The translations under genes and the position numbers were made by a program. The notes beneath the pieces were generated by a model. The model made no database searches and was not told where the DNA came from. It saw nothing but the letters and a program-made list of their open reading frames with translations. Source: Ga0077527 sp964606765 (GTDB taxonomy: Bacteria; Pseudomonadota; Gammaproteobacteria; Burkholderiales; SG8-41). Taken from it: a stretch of 64,000 nt of DNA. Below, piece after piece: positions 53,223 through 62,878 of this stretch. Position 1 is the first letter of the stretch, and each line of letters begins with the position of its first letter. The stretch is taken from contig CAZSIR010000002.1 in assembly GCA_964606765.1 (NCBI GenBank), forward strand, positions 1 through 64,000, given 5' to 3'.

Positions 53223-54000
53223 CTTACCTAAAGAAAGTTCGTTGACGGTTTTTGTGCCAGCATTAAATGAAGAAAAGGACATTGAAGCGGCCGTTTCTTC
53301 AATTTTGGATGCGCTTAAATCGACAATTAGTGACTTTGAGTTGCTGATTGTGAACGATGGCAGCACCGACAGGACAGGAGAGACCGCGGAGCGTCTTGCT
53401 GCGCAAATAGCTGCTATTCGTGTGATACATCATCCGAAGAGACTGGGCTTAGGGGCTGCGTATCAATCAGCTGTAGCTGCTGCTCGTAAGAGCCATTTCG
53501 TATTTGTGCCGGGCGATAATTCGTGGCCACACGATTCCCTCATGGAACTCTTCAGGCGTTTGGGTTCATCCGACGTGATTACTTCTTACTCGACCAATCC
53601 TTGGGCGCGCAGAGGGGGGCTGCCAAGGCGATTTGTTTCGGCAGGTTACACAGTCGTGCTGAATTGGCTGTATGGGTTGAATCTGCGGTATTTCAACGGA
53701 CTCACGATCTATCCGATCGCTTATCTCAAGACTAATCCAGTTACGACATTTGGTTTCGGCTTTGCCGCCGAAGCATTGCTGCACGCAATTTTCAGGGGTA
53801 TGAGCTACGCTGAAATCGGGTTGCCCATCCAGGAACTTGAGGGGGGCATCTCCAAGGCAATCAACATCAGGAACATCGCCAGTGTTTTTACCACCGTCGC
53901 TCGCTGTTTCTGGGACATACGCATTCGCAGGATCTACGGATCGCAACCCCGGGGCAGACGTATTGCGGCCTCACAGACTACTTTGGCGGATATGAAGTGA
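53215..54000 (+). CDS. Glycosyltransferase family 2 (DPM1-like)
   Basis: A 261-aa GT-A protein with TVFVPALNEEKDIEAAVSSI, LLIVNDGSTDRTGETAERL and HPKRLGLGAAYQSAV. The donor motif is FVPGDNSWPHDS. GFGFAAEALLHAIFRGMSY and IGLPIQELEGGIS follow, as in dolichol/undecaprenyl-phosphate mannosyltransferase relatives. No C-terminal helices are present. It likely makes a polyprenyl-phosphate sugar that the large GT-C-like membrane proteins encoded on either side use as donor. Start and end overlap the neighbouring genes by 8 and 4 nt. Confidence 0.86.
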   Translation: MGDLPKESSLTVFVPALNEEKDIEAAVSSILDALKSTISDFELLIVNDGSTDRTGETAERLAAQIAAIRVIHHPKRLGLGAAYQSAVAAARKSHFVFVPGDNSWPHDSLMELFRRLGSSDVITSYSTNPWARRGGLPRRFVSAGYTVVLNWLYGLNLRYFNGLTIYPIAYLKTNPVTTFGFGFAAEALLHAIFRGMSYAEIGLPIQELEGGISKAINIRNIASVFTTVARCFWDIRIRRIYGSQPRGRRIAASQTTLADMK

Positions 54001-54542
54001 GGGGATTCCTGATTGCCGCGGTGGTGTCACTTATTTACGCGGCGTTTGTACTAATAGCCTTTAGGTGGCATCGCCCAGAAAGGCGTGCGGCATTCATGCT
54101 GAAGCTGTATTTCTGCTCAATCCCGCCCCTCCTTTTGCTGCTCGTTTACGTGCCTGCTGACTTCTGGATCCTTCCCGAAGGGCTCATTGAGCGAAACGCG
54201 ATTCTCGACTGGGCATTCTCCTTGTTTACCTTCTCAGCGTCAGTATTTGGGGGGTGGTTGCAACTCTACAACCTAGCGGATCGAGGCATGTCGCTACGTA
54301 TACTAATTGATGTGCTAGAAACAGGCGGCGTCGTGAGTGTCGGCGGTCTTTCCCGCAATTACGGTGGAGGTAAGGGTATTCAATGGATGTATGAGAAAAG
54401 ACTGGCGGATATTGAGCGGCTTGGTCTCGTTTCCAGGCAGGATGATGATTTGGCGCTTTCGCTCAAAGGCGAGCGCAACGCGAGGCTGATAATTCGCCTG
54501 CGGCGCCTTTACGCGCTAGCACCAAGTAGGGACCTCGAATAG
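53997..54542 (+). CDS. Small membrane protein with winged-helix-like C-terminus (first of two)
   Basis: Predicted to start at GTG 53997, overlapping the GT2 stop, and 181 aa long. Three hydrophobic helices (from GFLIAAVVSLIYAAFVLIAF to about residue 100) precede a soluble tail: MSLRILIDVLETGGVVSVG, IQWMYEKRLADIERLGLVSR and LALSLKGERNARLI. The tail looks like a winged helix: a helix-turn-helix followed by a basic wing. No family is recognised. A protein of similar plan follows immediately. A regulatory or assembly role is possible but not shown. Confidence 0.6.
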   Translation: MRGFLIAAVVSLIYAAFVLIAFRWHRPERRAAFMLKLYFCSIPPLLLLLVYVPADFWILPEGLIERNAILDWAFSLFTFSASVFGGWLQLYNLADRGMSLRILIDVLETGGVVSVGGLSRNYGGGKGIQWMYEKRLADIERLGLVSRQDDDLALSLKGERNARLIIRLRRLYALAPSRDLE

Positions 54543-54544
54543 CC

Positions 54545-55072
54545 ATGCTTGCAGGTGTGACATCAGGGGTGATTTGGTTCTTTTTTTTCATGATTGCGCA
54601 TGTGGCTGCGTTTCGTGTGAAGCCAAATCAGGATCGGTCTAAGACGATTCTTAGAATTTTGGTCTTGGCGTTTCTGGGCCATTGTGTATCGATCCTGTCG
54701 ATTCGGTTCTTCCGAGACGATTGGCTCGTTTGGGCTTCGTCCAGTGTGACGCTTTCAGTTATTGCCGGATGTTTGGTAATTGCTTGTCTGTTCGTTCTCT
54801 ATATGCCGTTTTACTACACTGTAGACACTTCGTTGTCGGTCGAAACGCTTGCGATGCTTTCGTTTAAGGGTGCCGGCAGCCTGCCTATAGCGGAAGTCAA
54901 AGCCCGCTTTACCTCTGACAAATTTCTTCTGGATCGACTGAATACAATGTGCAGGAATGGATATCTGCTCCGTACTAAAGACGGAACTTACATGCTGCTG
55001 GCGAGAGGTCGCAAGAGTGCCAGTTTAATGCTTAAGGTGAAGGAATTGCTCAAGCTGGGGGCTGGCGGCTAG
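54545..55072 (+). CDS. Small membrane protein with winged-helix-like C-terminus (second of two)
   Basis: A 175-aa protein 2 nt after the preceding gene. Three hydrophobic helices (GVTSGVIWFFFFMIAHVAAF, ILRILVLAFLGHCVSIL, VTLSVIAGCLVIACLFVLYM) are followed by a soluble region: SLSVETLAMLSFKGAGSLPIA, then LLDRLNTMCRNGYLLRTKDG and a final basic helix LMLKVKELLKLG. The plan matches the protein encoded just upstream: three helices, then a winged-helix-like domain with an R-L-x-x-(I/M)-x-x-x-G core. The two probably act together. I know no named family and assign no function. Confidence 0.6.
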   Translation: MLAGVTSGVIWFFFFMIAHVAAFRVKPNQDRSKTILRILVLAFLGHCVSILSIRFFRDDWLVWASSSVTLSVIAGCLVIACLFVLYMPFYYTVDTSLSVETLAMLSFKGAGSLPIAEVKARFTSDKFLLDRLNTMCRNGYLLRTKDGTYMLLARGRKSASLMLKVKELLKLGAGG

Positions 55073-55106
55073 CCGGAATCCAGTTTTCGGAGCCTCGCAC
55101 TCCTTC

Positions 55107-57788
55107 ATGATCGAATCTCTTCATGACATTCTTGGTGGTTTTCTTCTCGGACTAGGCGTTCTTCTAGGCCCGCCTGCAGCCATCGCACTATGGATGGAGA
55201 AAAGGAACAAGACAGGTTTTCCTCTATTCTTGCCTCTGGTGCTGTTTTCGATTACCGGGTTTTTCCTGATCTCTAGCCTCATCGCGCGCTTCACAGTGCC
55301 ATCCGTTTGGACGTTTGCCGTGAGCGCAACGCTTGCGAGCCTTCTGTGCGCCATTGTCGCTGAGCATCTTCGAATTCCAGACGGTGATGCCCCGCTTGTG
55401 GGGGTATCGAGTGGCAAGACAATACTTTTCATCGCACTCGTGCTGTCCACGGTCGCTATTGTCGATTGCGTGTGGATCTATCTTTCACAGTCGTGGGGTT
55501 ATGACGGACGACCGCCGCATGTATTGAGCCCGATGCAGCTCGATCCGCAGCGGAATACGAACCTCGTAGCCTCGATACTGCGAGGTGATACGAGCGTTTT
55601 TCTGCCAAATAGTCCGGTCTTGTATCAGATCCTCTGGTACCGGGGGGCGGCTACATTATTAGCTGCGCTGCCGGACACAACTATTCGTTATTTTCAGGTT
55701 GGAGGACTCACGCTGCTGATGGGGTGGGTGCTCTATCTCGCACTGCTATTGATGATCCTGCGGGTGCTTCCGAAAGAGGTGCCGAAAGTGCTCGCCATCG
55801 TCCTTCTACTTTCAGCCGTTGTGTTACTTGACGCTCGCATCGACGATCTCGGAATTTTCAAGGCATTAGTGAATGCACTGCACAGCGGGAGGGAAGGAAG
55901 CTCGGCAGGATTTCAGTATTTTTCGATCAAGTTGCTCGTTCTGACTGCTCCGCAACACAGCCTGTTTCTAGTGCTTTTCGCTGCGACCGTTTATTTTCGA
56001 GAGTTGCGAGCGGGGCTCGGTGTTTGGAGGGTTCCGATCTGGGCGGTATTCGCTATCGCTGCGGTTGTTGCATCGCCAGTATTAGCAGCGTTTGCGATGC
56101 CTCCTTATGCGGCAGCTGACGCTTTCATCCATGGTCGTCGCGACAGGCGTGTAGGCGTGCGTCGGTTTTTGGCATTGTGCGGTGTCGCGCTCGCAGCCTT
56201 TATCTTACATTGGATTGTTATCGGATTTCCGCCTTCTGACTTGTTTGGTCGTACGGAAGCAGTTCAACTTAAGACACTCTGGAAGGACGGGCTCAATTTC
56301 TCTGTTCAATCAATGCTCTTGGCCCCCGTTGCAATTGGTGGTTTGACCTTAGGGCTTTGCGCGTCAATATTTGTTCTGATGCATGTCCGCGAGCTTTGTC
56401 ACCTGAATACCGATAGGCTTTACTCAGCCACAAAAGTGATGGTCGTAACATCAGTGATTGTGTTCGGACTTTGGAACGTAATCATCACGGATGTGGAGCT
56501 ACGCCGGCATAGCAGCATGGTCCTTGTCGTACTGCTGTCACTGGCAACGGGCCTATTAGCTACACGGGTAATCGAAAAGCTGAATTCTCGGTTTGGTTGG
56601 ATTGTGGTTTTGGCACTCGTCAGTGTAGGTGTGATACTTAACTATCGACTCATTGACGATTTTTCTTCCCCGAAAGTAACCACGATTTCAGCCGATATTC
56701 CTTGGGGCGACTACTTCTCGGCTAACCAGTTTATTGCGCAATCGATGCACGTTGGTGGTGTGATCGCAGCTTCGGGAGAAGGCGTCGTTTTGCCGATTGC
56801 AAATAACGTCGCGGTAACCCTTGCGCCGAAACTTGCGATCCTCGCGCATCAACGGGTTTCAGGCCCGGGAGCAGAGTTGCTGTCTTTGATGCGGGATATG
56901 GGTGGAGTGCCCTCGGGTGACTTGAATCTCCGCTGGCTCAATTCTGCGCGGCGAAATGGGTTTGACACGGTGGTCTGGGGGCCTGTGGAAGAGTCAATGT
57001 GGGGTGTATTTGGAAGGAGGGTCCTGCTCGACACGGCAGTATTCATAAGATCGTTTGGCGAGGTCGGTATATTTCAATATAACCGTGAAGATTCTGCCAA
57101 GATTGTTGGAGATCTTAGTATTACCGATAAGCAGGCGTTCCTGGAAAGGGTCGCTTGCAATGCCTATATACGGAAAAAGCTCCGCGATAGTGGTTCAATT
57201 GACCAACTTAAGGCGGGTGAAATGATGGGTGGGGGAGTTGAGCTCCGCCAGAATGCAACTAGTTGCGACCAAGGGTTTTTGTCAGCGCCGCTCCCGATGG
57301 TGCCGGCTTTTGGAGAGGTCGGACAGGAAATTGATCTGGCCCGCGTAGCTGTTGCGCGCCAGTCTTCGATTCGATCGGGACTAGCGATTCACGGCCCGGA
57401 GCATGCGCTTCGAGTCAAGTTGATCAACTCGGAAAAATCGCCAAATGAAAGGTCGTTGACAAATACCGAGAGAGGTGCCTGGTGGGAAATTGATCTCGGT
57501 CGTCACTATTCTTTAGCGGCGGTGCAAATCGAAAGAGCTGTGGGGAGCGGTTTGACGAATACGGAGCACTTATTTGTGCTGATATCGGCTGAACCTTTCT
57601 CCGAAAAGTTGCCTGAAGATCCTTTCAAGACGGGGCGTTCCATGTATTTGGTGAATAGCGATTGGCCGAGCGGACGTCCCTTTGCCACTCCATCGGCAAA
57701 TGGGCGGTTTCTAAGGATTCAGGTGGATGGAGCGGGTATCTTGGCGTTAAATCGAGTTCGTGTGTGGGAGCGCTCGGGGCGATATTAG
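55107..57788 (+). CDS. Large membrane protein with discoidin-like C-terminal domain (paralogue 1)
   Basis: A protein of 893 aa with about thirteen N-terminal helices. A periplasmic loop near residues 155-190 reads VFLPNSPVLYQILWYRGAAT, and KLLVLTAPQHSLFLVLFAAT and DVELRRHSSMVLVVLLSLA follow. The soluble end (about 745-893) contains WWEIDLGRHYSLAAVQIER and NGRFLRIQVDG, the WWxIDLG and R-x-(I/L)R-(I/V)Q pattern of the F5/8 type C (discoidin) fold, a carbohydrate- or surface-binding module. The gene at 59422-62013 encodes a protein of the same plan with closely matching blocks. It is probably a GT-C-type protein or polymerase that recognises glycan. It closes the compact plus-strand series. Confidence 0.65.
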   Translation: MIESLHDILGGFLLGLGVLLGPPAAIALWMEKRNKTGFPLFLPLVLFSITGFFLISSLIARFTVPSVWTFAVSATLASLLCAIVAEHLRIPDGDAPLVGVSSGKTILFIALVLSTVAIVDCVWIYLSQSWGYDGRPPHVLSPMQLDPQRNTNLVASILRGDTSVFLPNSPVLYQILWYRGAATLLAALPDTTIRYFQVGGLTLLMGWVLYLALLLMILRVLPKEVPKVLAIVLLLSAVVLLDARIDDLGIFKALVNALHSGREGSSAGFQYFSIKLLVLTAPQHSLFLVLFAATVYFRELRAGLGVWRVPIWAVFAIAAVVASPVLAAFAMPPYAAADAFIHGRRDRRVGVRRFLALCGVALAAFILHWIVIGFPPSDLFGRTEAVQLKTLWKDGLNFSVQSMLLAPVAIGGLTLGLCASIFVLMHVRELCHLNTDRLYSATKVMVVTSVIVFGLWNVIITDVELRRHSSMVLVVLLSLATGLLATRVIEKLNSRFGWIVVLALVSVGVILNYRLIDDFSSPKVTTISADIPWGDYFSANQFIAQSMHVGGVIAASGEGVVLPIANNVAVTLAPKLAILAHQRVSGPGAELLSLMRDMGGVPSGDLNLRWLNSARRNGFDTVVWGPVEESMWGVFGRRVLLDTAVFIRSFGEVGIFQYNREDSAKIVGDLSITDKQAFLERVACNAYIRKKLRDSGSIDQLKAGEMMGGGVELRQNATSCDQGFLSAPLPMVPAFGEVGQEIDLARVAVARQSSIRSGLAIHGPEHALRVKLINSEKSPNERSLTNTERGAWWEIDLGRHYSLAAVQIERAVGSGLTNTEHLFVLISAEPFSEKLPEDPFKTGRSMYLVNSDWPSGRPFATPSANGRFLRIQVDGAGILALNRVRVWERSGRY

Positions 57789-58211
57789 ATGGTTTGGTCG
57801 ACGAATGACTTTCAGGCGGGCCCCAAGCATTTAGTAGATATGTGTGCTTAGTCGTCCTAAACTTTGGCGATTGAGATCAGCCAAAGTGCGGGTAATGTTT
57901 CGATGAACGACTGGCTGTGCTGCCGCGTTGTGAACAACCAAAATTTGCTCCTGTGCATCTAATATGATGCTCTCCAAGTGGGGGCGCATTGCCACGGAAA
58001 ATGTTACTGTTTTTTCGCCATCTATCGCCCCTTTGTCCAATTTGAATACACAAACATTCAACTTGGAACAGGTAAAGCCGAGCAGGTCATACTCACGACC
58101 TAAACCGCATGGCCACGGGTAGACTGGAGTCAGTCCGGGGTTAAGTCAGGCTTTGCGCACCCTGAGTCTGATAATTATATTTTGTGCTGACAACCGCAAG
58201 GGGATCGGATT
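57789..58211. other. Intergenic stretch before the acyltransferase gene
   Basis: No gene is supported here. A 76-codon open frame on the minus strand (57831-58061) has no recognisable domain or ribosome site and may be chance or a decayed remnant. AGGGGA at 58200-58205 is the ribosome site of the next gene. Confidence 0.45.
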
Positions 58212-59279
58212 TTGGGTTTTTTTCGCTTGCTACTAGCATGTGCGGTCGCTCTCGCTCACGGGGGAATCGACAGACAATTCGAGTTTCCGTATCTGTCCCT
58301 AGTTAGCAACGTCCACGCTGTAAGAATGTTTTTTGTTGTTTCCGGTTTCTATATGGCATTGGTTCTCGATACAACGTATTCGAATTTACCAATGTCGCAT
58401 TTCTATACAAATCGGCTGCTGCGACTTTTGCCTACATATTGGATAGTTGCGCTGTCGTTTCTTGCAATAAGTTTCTTTGGATTTTCAAATTCTTTGCCGC
58501 AAAATGTCGCATGGTGGGCACCTAGTGCTCATTATTTTGACGGGCATCCCGTCGCTTTCGTTTACCTAGTAGTTACAAATATATGCTTGATTGGTCAGGA
58601 CTTGGCTGCCTTCATTTCCCTGAATCGCGGTGCTATGGGACATGATTTTCTGATTGTTCCTCAGGCATGGTCACTAGGTATGGAACTATGGTTCTACATG
58701 GCAGCTCCGTTTCTCGTAATGTTGCGGTCGCGCGCTCTCCTTATTTTAATTTTGATTGGGGTGGTTCTTCGGTTGCAAATCGAGCTCTCACACCTTCCTT
58801 CGTGGCCATGGAATCAGCGTTTTCTATTAACGGAATACGTCTACTTTCTCATGGGCATTCTGAGTTATAGGGCAATGAAAGCAGATGAGAGCACGTGGAC
58901 TACTAGTCGAGCCATCGGAATTGTCGTGTTGCTGTTTTCTCCATTTATTGTTCTTTATGTTGGTTGGTACGATTATGGGCGGGAACTCGACGCTGCAAAT
59001 AGCGTTTTTATCGGGATGATTGCTGCCTTGGTCGTTCCAGTGTTGTTTAATAGCACAAAGTATTCAAAGATTGATCGTCTGTTGGGAGAGTTTTCGTACC
59101 CGATTTATTTGACGCACCTTGGAATAATTATGCTGTACCCGCAGATAAAAGAGCGCCCACTTCTATTGCTATTTGCTGCTTTCATAGCATCCGCGATCAT
59201 CGTTATATTCGTGGAGCGACCTATTGACCGTTGGCGTCATCTGCGTACTAAAAGAATCGCGGGGGCCGGAGCGGCCTAA
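58212..59279 (+). CDS. Acyltransferase-3 (OafA/NodX-like) membrane protein
   Basis: The 355-aa protein appears to start at TTG 58212, preceded by AGGGGA. It has about ten helices. The first carries the family His (LLLACAVALAHGG), then VRMFFVVSGFYMALVLDT and FYTNRLLRLLPTYWIVAL, the R-x-x-R-(I/L)-x-P segment that binds acyl-CoA. The end has GEFSYPIYLTHLGIIM and VERPIDRWRH, both standard. Such proteins O-acetylate surface sugars. The N-terminus begins directly with the first helix and lacks the usual R-x-(I/L)D-x-L-R block, so it is slightly short. It is a stand-alone unit between the two large paralogous membrane protein genes. Confidence 0.85.
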   Translation: MGFFRLLLACAVALAHGGIDRQFEFPYLSLVSNVHAVRMFFVVSGFYMALVLDTTYSNLPMSHFYTNRLLRLLPTYWIVALSFLAISFFGFSNSLPQNVAWWAPSAHYFDGHPVAFVYLVVTNICLIGQDLAAFISLNRGAMGHDFLIVPQAWSLGMELWFYMAAPFLVMLRSRALLILILIGVVLRLQIELSHLPSWPWNQRFLLTEYVYFLMGILSYRAMKADESTWTTSRAIGIVVLLFSPFIVLYVGWYDYGRELDAANSVFIGMIAALVVPVLFNSTKYSKIDRLLGEFSYPIYLTHLGIIMLYPQIKERPLLLLFAAFIASAIIVIFVERPIDRWRHLRTKRIAGAGAA

Positions 59280-59421
59280 TTAATTTTTGTGTAAGTTTTA
59301 TTGAAATACTTTATTAAATATGGCGTCGTTGGCGCGAAAGGAAAGGGCTGCGTGCTTCTTGCCATCGTGTTCGCGAACAGTGTTGGCACGAATCTCGGAA
59401 AATTATGGTGATGTGTGATAC

Positions 59422-62013
59422 ATGGGTGAATTAGCTGCTACCTCACTCGGGATCATCATCCTTCTGGCTTTGCCGCTATGTTTTGAATGGGCACTTCGCA
59501 GGCGATCATGGCGAGCCGAAAAGTCTGTTGCGGCTTTTGTCGCTCTGCATTTCTTTGTCTTTCACGCAATCAGTGCCTTCACGTACGGCTTCGCAGTTCG
59601 AGGTTGGGTCGGTTTGCTTTTGTTGTCGGTATCTTCACTTGCGCTCACCGGAGTCCTTAGCCGAGCGTCGCTGGTATGGTGCGATGACGCTACCCTTAAA
59701 AAGAGTGCGAGTTGGCCGGTCTTTATCGCGCTAGCCATGGCTATTGCTGCCGTATCCACCGATTGGTGGGTGTTCCGATCACAGGGCTTCGACTTCGACA
59801 CTGGCCTTTCGCGGTTCGCCGCCCCGTTTGCAGGCGATCATTGGCGCCACGCTGCGATCATTGCGGGCCTCCAGAGGGAAGATCAGTCGATCTTCTTTCC
59901 GGACAGCGCCTTGGTCTACCAGGTGCTTTGGCACCATGGAGCTGCCGCGATCCTCTCTGCCCTACCGGATGCGGTCACCATATTCAAGCGTGAGCTAGCC
60001 CTGACACTAGTAACTGGCCTGCTGATGTACTTCTGTCTTTTCGATACGATTCTACGCTTGCGGCCGCAACTCCTGCGCGGCTGGCCGCTTCTCGGGTTGG
60101 TGGTGGTCCTGGCAGGTACTGAGGCGGACATTTTCAACGCCGGCCTGACTTATCTCAAATTCGGGCATGTTGCGTTTGCAGCTGATTCGAGTTCGCTGAT
60201 CGCTTCGCCTTACCGCTACTTTTCACTAAAGCTGGTTTCTCTGACCGCACCCCAGCACGCAGTCTTCTTCATGTTTGCCGCTCTGGTAGTCAAGAATCTT
60301 TACCGGGCGGTGCAGGCCGATGATCTGCCCCCTGGAAGCGTTTGGGTGCTGTTGCGTTCGAGTCTCGTGTTTGCGTGCATGGGCGCCGTGTTTAGCCCGG
60401 TTCTTGCGATGCTGGTCCTACCATTTATTTATCTGGCGGTGTTCTGGCGTGTGGCTGCGTTCAGTGTCGAATGGGCCAGGGTTGTGCGTTACTGCGCCGT
60501 TGCTGTCGGTGCTGTGTTTGTGTTGCACTTATTGATTCTTCGCATGCCCTTGTGGGCTCCTTTCCTGCGACCTAACATCACGGGTGGTGGATCAGGGTCT
60601 TACGGCATTAAGTTTTTTCCTGCCTTCGACGTTTCGACAGGATTGCTCACAAATTCACCATGGGCGATTGCATCGACGAGTGGTGTGCTGGGACTAGTCG
60701 TTGCGGGGCTGCTGGTCTGGATGGCGCTTTGCAGGCGCAGCCTGCTTAGGCAACCTTTAGTTATCGCGTTTTTCGCAACCTGCATATTTTGGAACTGGAT
60801 TCTTGTCGATACGGAAATCCAGCGTCATTCCTCGATGGCCATAGCTTTTCTGGGCCTGCTCGTTGTTGCACTGTATCTGCCCTGGAATTTGAGTTTCATC
60901 GGGATCGGGTTGATGTTGATCCCGGCGGTAGGCGTATGTGTGCTTCTAAACGGCTACTTCATACAGGCCTACGAAAGAAATGCTGGTTTCATGCCACTGA
61001 CTATGGCGTGGGCCGACTATTTTTGCATGAACAATCTAGTACGGCGGAAGTTTCCCGGTATTCCCCTCGTCGTGGCGACGCCGCGACATTTCGAACTCCC
61101 GATTGCAGTCGAGGCAGCGCCGACACTGGTCTGGTCTCAGGTTGCGACGGTACATCAGCGAATGACTGCTGCCCAGGCGGGGGAGATGGATGCGCTCAAT
61201 CCAAGGGATTGGGGCACATTCAGAAAGATCGGGGAGTCTACCGGCGAGGTAATGCTGGAGCGGATGAAGGCATTGGGATTCAGGGGGGCTTTGTGGGGGC
61301 CGATCGAGGAAGAGCTGTATGGTCCTGCGCTGGCAAGAGTTCTTGCCAAACCACAACGCTTCCTGGCTTCCTGCGGTTTCGTGGGTCTTTATTCGCTTTT
61401 CGACAACGATCCTCGAGCCGCTGCTGATCCCGTGTCCGCGCACAATGCGTTCAGACGGCTCCTGGAGGAACAACCGGAGCGCCTTCTGTCGCGCATATCC
61501 GGCGTGGATTTGAAAGTGTACCCGGCGGAAAACTTAGGCTTGCAGAAGGGGAGAAATGTCGCAAAGGGAGCGAAGACGTCAACCTCCGGCCGTGAGGCTG
61601 CAGGGAGTGCTGACCTTGTGGTTGATGGGCTGGCGGACGAGGCTAAGTCTCCCGCATTCCTGAGCGGCAATCAGTTCCTTCCTTGGTGGCAGATTGATCT
61701 CGGTGCGACCTATGACATTGTCTCAGTGCGTCTCGTGACGCCGCGCAAGAAAGCCTACCCGCAGTACGAACTCAAGAATGCCTATATCATGCTGTCTGAT
61801 CATCCAATGTCACAGCGCAGTCCCTTGTCCGAGGGGATAAAACCCAGAACCGCGGTGCGCTTTGTTGCTGGAGAAATTGCCGGCAATGTGGTGGTGCCTG
61901 TTGGTGCTTCCGGGCGATACCTGCGTATACAAGCCAGCGATCAGCGTCACCTCATGCTGACTGAAGTGGAGGTTTTTTCCGCATCAGAGCCCTTAACCCG
62001 ATCGCAGAAATAA
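59422..62013 (+). CDS. Large membrane protein with discoidin-like C-terminal domain (paralogue 2)
   Basis: The 863-aa protein has about twelve N-terminal helices and a soluble C-terminal region. Blocks shared with the protein at 55107-57788 include SIFFPDSALVYQVLWHHGAAA, KLVSLTAPQHAVFFMFAAL and DTEIQRHSSMAIAF, all in the same order. The last 150 residues contain NVAKGAKTSTSGREAAGSAD, WWQIDLGATYDIVSVRL and SGRYLRIQAS, a clearer F5/8 type C-like module than in paralogue 1. It is likely a membrane glycan-processing protein with a surface-binding module. Its base composition is more G+C-rich than paralogue 1, so they may have arrived separately rather than by recent duplication. Confidence 0.65.
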   Translation: MGELAATSLGIIILLALPLCFEWALRRRSWRAEKSVAAFVALHFFVFHAISAFTYGFAVRGWVGLLLLSVSSLALTGVLSRASLVWCDDATLKKSASWPVFIALAMAIAAVSTDWWVFRSQGFDFDTGLSRFAAPFAGDHWRHAAIIAGLQREDQSIFFPDSALVYQVLWHHGAAAILSALPDAVTIFKRELALTLVTGLLMYFCLFDTILRLRPQLLRGWPLLGLVVVLAGTEADIFNAGLTYLKFGHVAFAADSSSLIASPYRYFSLKLVSLTAPQHAVFFMFAALVVKNLYRAVQADDLPPGSVWVLLRSSLVFACMGAVFSPVLAMLVLPFIYLAVFWRVAAFSVEWARVVRYCAVAVGAVFVLHLLILRMPLWAPFLRPNITGGGSGSYGIKFFPAFDVSTGLLTNSPWAIASTSGVLGLVVAGLLVWMALCRRSLLRQPLVIAFFATCIFWNWILVDTEIQRHSSMAIAFLGLLVVALYLPWNLSFIGIGLMLIPAVGVCVLLNGYFIQAYERNAGFMPLTMAWADYFCMNNLVRRKFPGIPLVVATPRHFELPIAVEAAPTLVWSQVATVHQRMTAAQAGEMDALNPRDWGTFRKIGESTGEVMLERMKALGFRGALWGPIEEELYGPALARVLAKPQRFLASCGFVGLYSLFDNDPRAAADPVSAHNAFRRLLEEQPERLLSRISGVDLKVYPAENLGLQKGRNVAKGAKTSTSGREAAGSADLVVDGLADEAKSPAFLSGNQFLPWWQIDLGATYDIVSVRLVTPRKKAYPQYELKNAYIMLSDHPMSQRSPLSEGIKPRTAVRFVAGEIAGNVVVPVGASGRYLRIQASDQRHLMLTEVEVFSASEPLTRSQK

Positions 62014-62813
62014 TGAAACTTACAAGCCTTTTGTCCCTTTCGGATGTACTCACCTTAGCCAGCGGCAATCTCCTGCCGCGTGAACCTGTTTCGCTGTACC
62101 GGTACGTAGAGTTGCTGGTTCAAATTGCGTTGCTTCGCAAGTACCGTTTTCGGCGCGTTCTGGAAACGGGCCCCGGAACGTATCCGGTATTCGGTGTCTG
62201 GCCTCGTGATGCCTACGAGCGCGGGACCATCGTCGACTATAACGAGAAGGTATTACGGTATTGCCAGAAAGTTCTTGCCGGGAAGGAGATCGAAAGCCTG
62301 CAGCTAGATTTCGATGGCGCCGGAGTGCTAAGTGCCATCGGCAAGAAATGGGATCTCATTGTTTCGAACGGTGTTGTCGAGCACCTGAAGAATGACGGCC
62401 CGCATGTTGCCGATCTCTATGATGCGTTGGATGAGGGCGGCGTGCTAATGTGCGTTACAGTGATGCACGAAGCCCTTTTTAACGACTGGGATCGTGCTGT
62501 GGGGCATTACAGACGCTATTCAATGGAGTCCTTGCTCGCATTGTTCGGCAAGTTTTCCGAAGTCCAGGTCATCCAGACTTCGATACTGCAGGAAATGGTT
62601 CGCCCGTTCTTCTTTGGTCGCATACGTCACTTGTTGAATGGTACTGTCGAAGAAAATAATCGGCTTTTTGGCGACGAGGTGGCTTCTTTTAGCAGGCCAC
62701 CCTACGCGAAAATTTTCGGATTGGTGCGCTGGTGTTTGCCCGTGTATCTCGTCGTCGATTGGTGGTTCAGCAAGTTCCTGGGCGGAATCGTAATTGTGGT
62801 CGCCCGCAAGTAG
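62013..62813 (+). CDS. Class I SAM-dependent methyltransferase
   Basis: A 266-aa protein whose ATG overlaps the TAA of the preceding gene by one base. The SAM region reads RVLETGPGTYPVFGVW, followed by TIVDYNEKVLRYCQ and DLIVSNGVVEHLKN, where a VVEHL-type motif is typical of Methyltransf_11/12. VGHYRRYSMESLLALFGKF occurs later and resembles methyltransferases of glycan clusters. The C-terminal part has two mildly hydrophobic segments (LVRWCLPVYLVVDWWFSKFLGG), so it may associate with the membrane. The acceptor is unknown. Confidence 0.82.
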   Translation: MKLTSLLSLSDVLTLASGNLLPREPVSLYRYVELLVQIALLRKYRFRRVLETGPGTYPVFGVWPRDAYERGTIVDYNEKVLRYCQKVLAGKEIESLQLDFDGAGVLSAIGKKWDLIVSNGVVEHLKNDGPHVADLYDALDEGGVLMCVTVMHEALFNDWDRAVGHYRRYSMESLLALFGKFSEVQVIQTSILQEMVRPFFFGRIRHLLNGTVEENNRLFGDEVASFSRPPYAKIFGLVRWCLPVYLVVDWWFSKFLGGIVIVVARK

Positions 62814-62878
62814 GCTACCCGGGCTTTTCGAGAATACTCGTGGCAATGGATTTATGTTATTAGGAAAGGCAGTTTCCC

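Noticed and set aside
57831..58061. 76-codon open frame on the minus strand between the discoidin-like and acyltransferase genes
   Set aside because: No recognisable domain, ribosome site or neighbour link; it may be chance or a decayed fragment.
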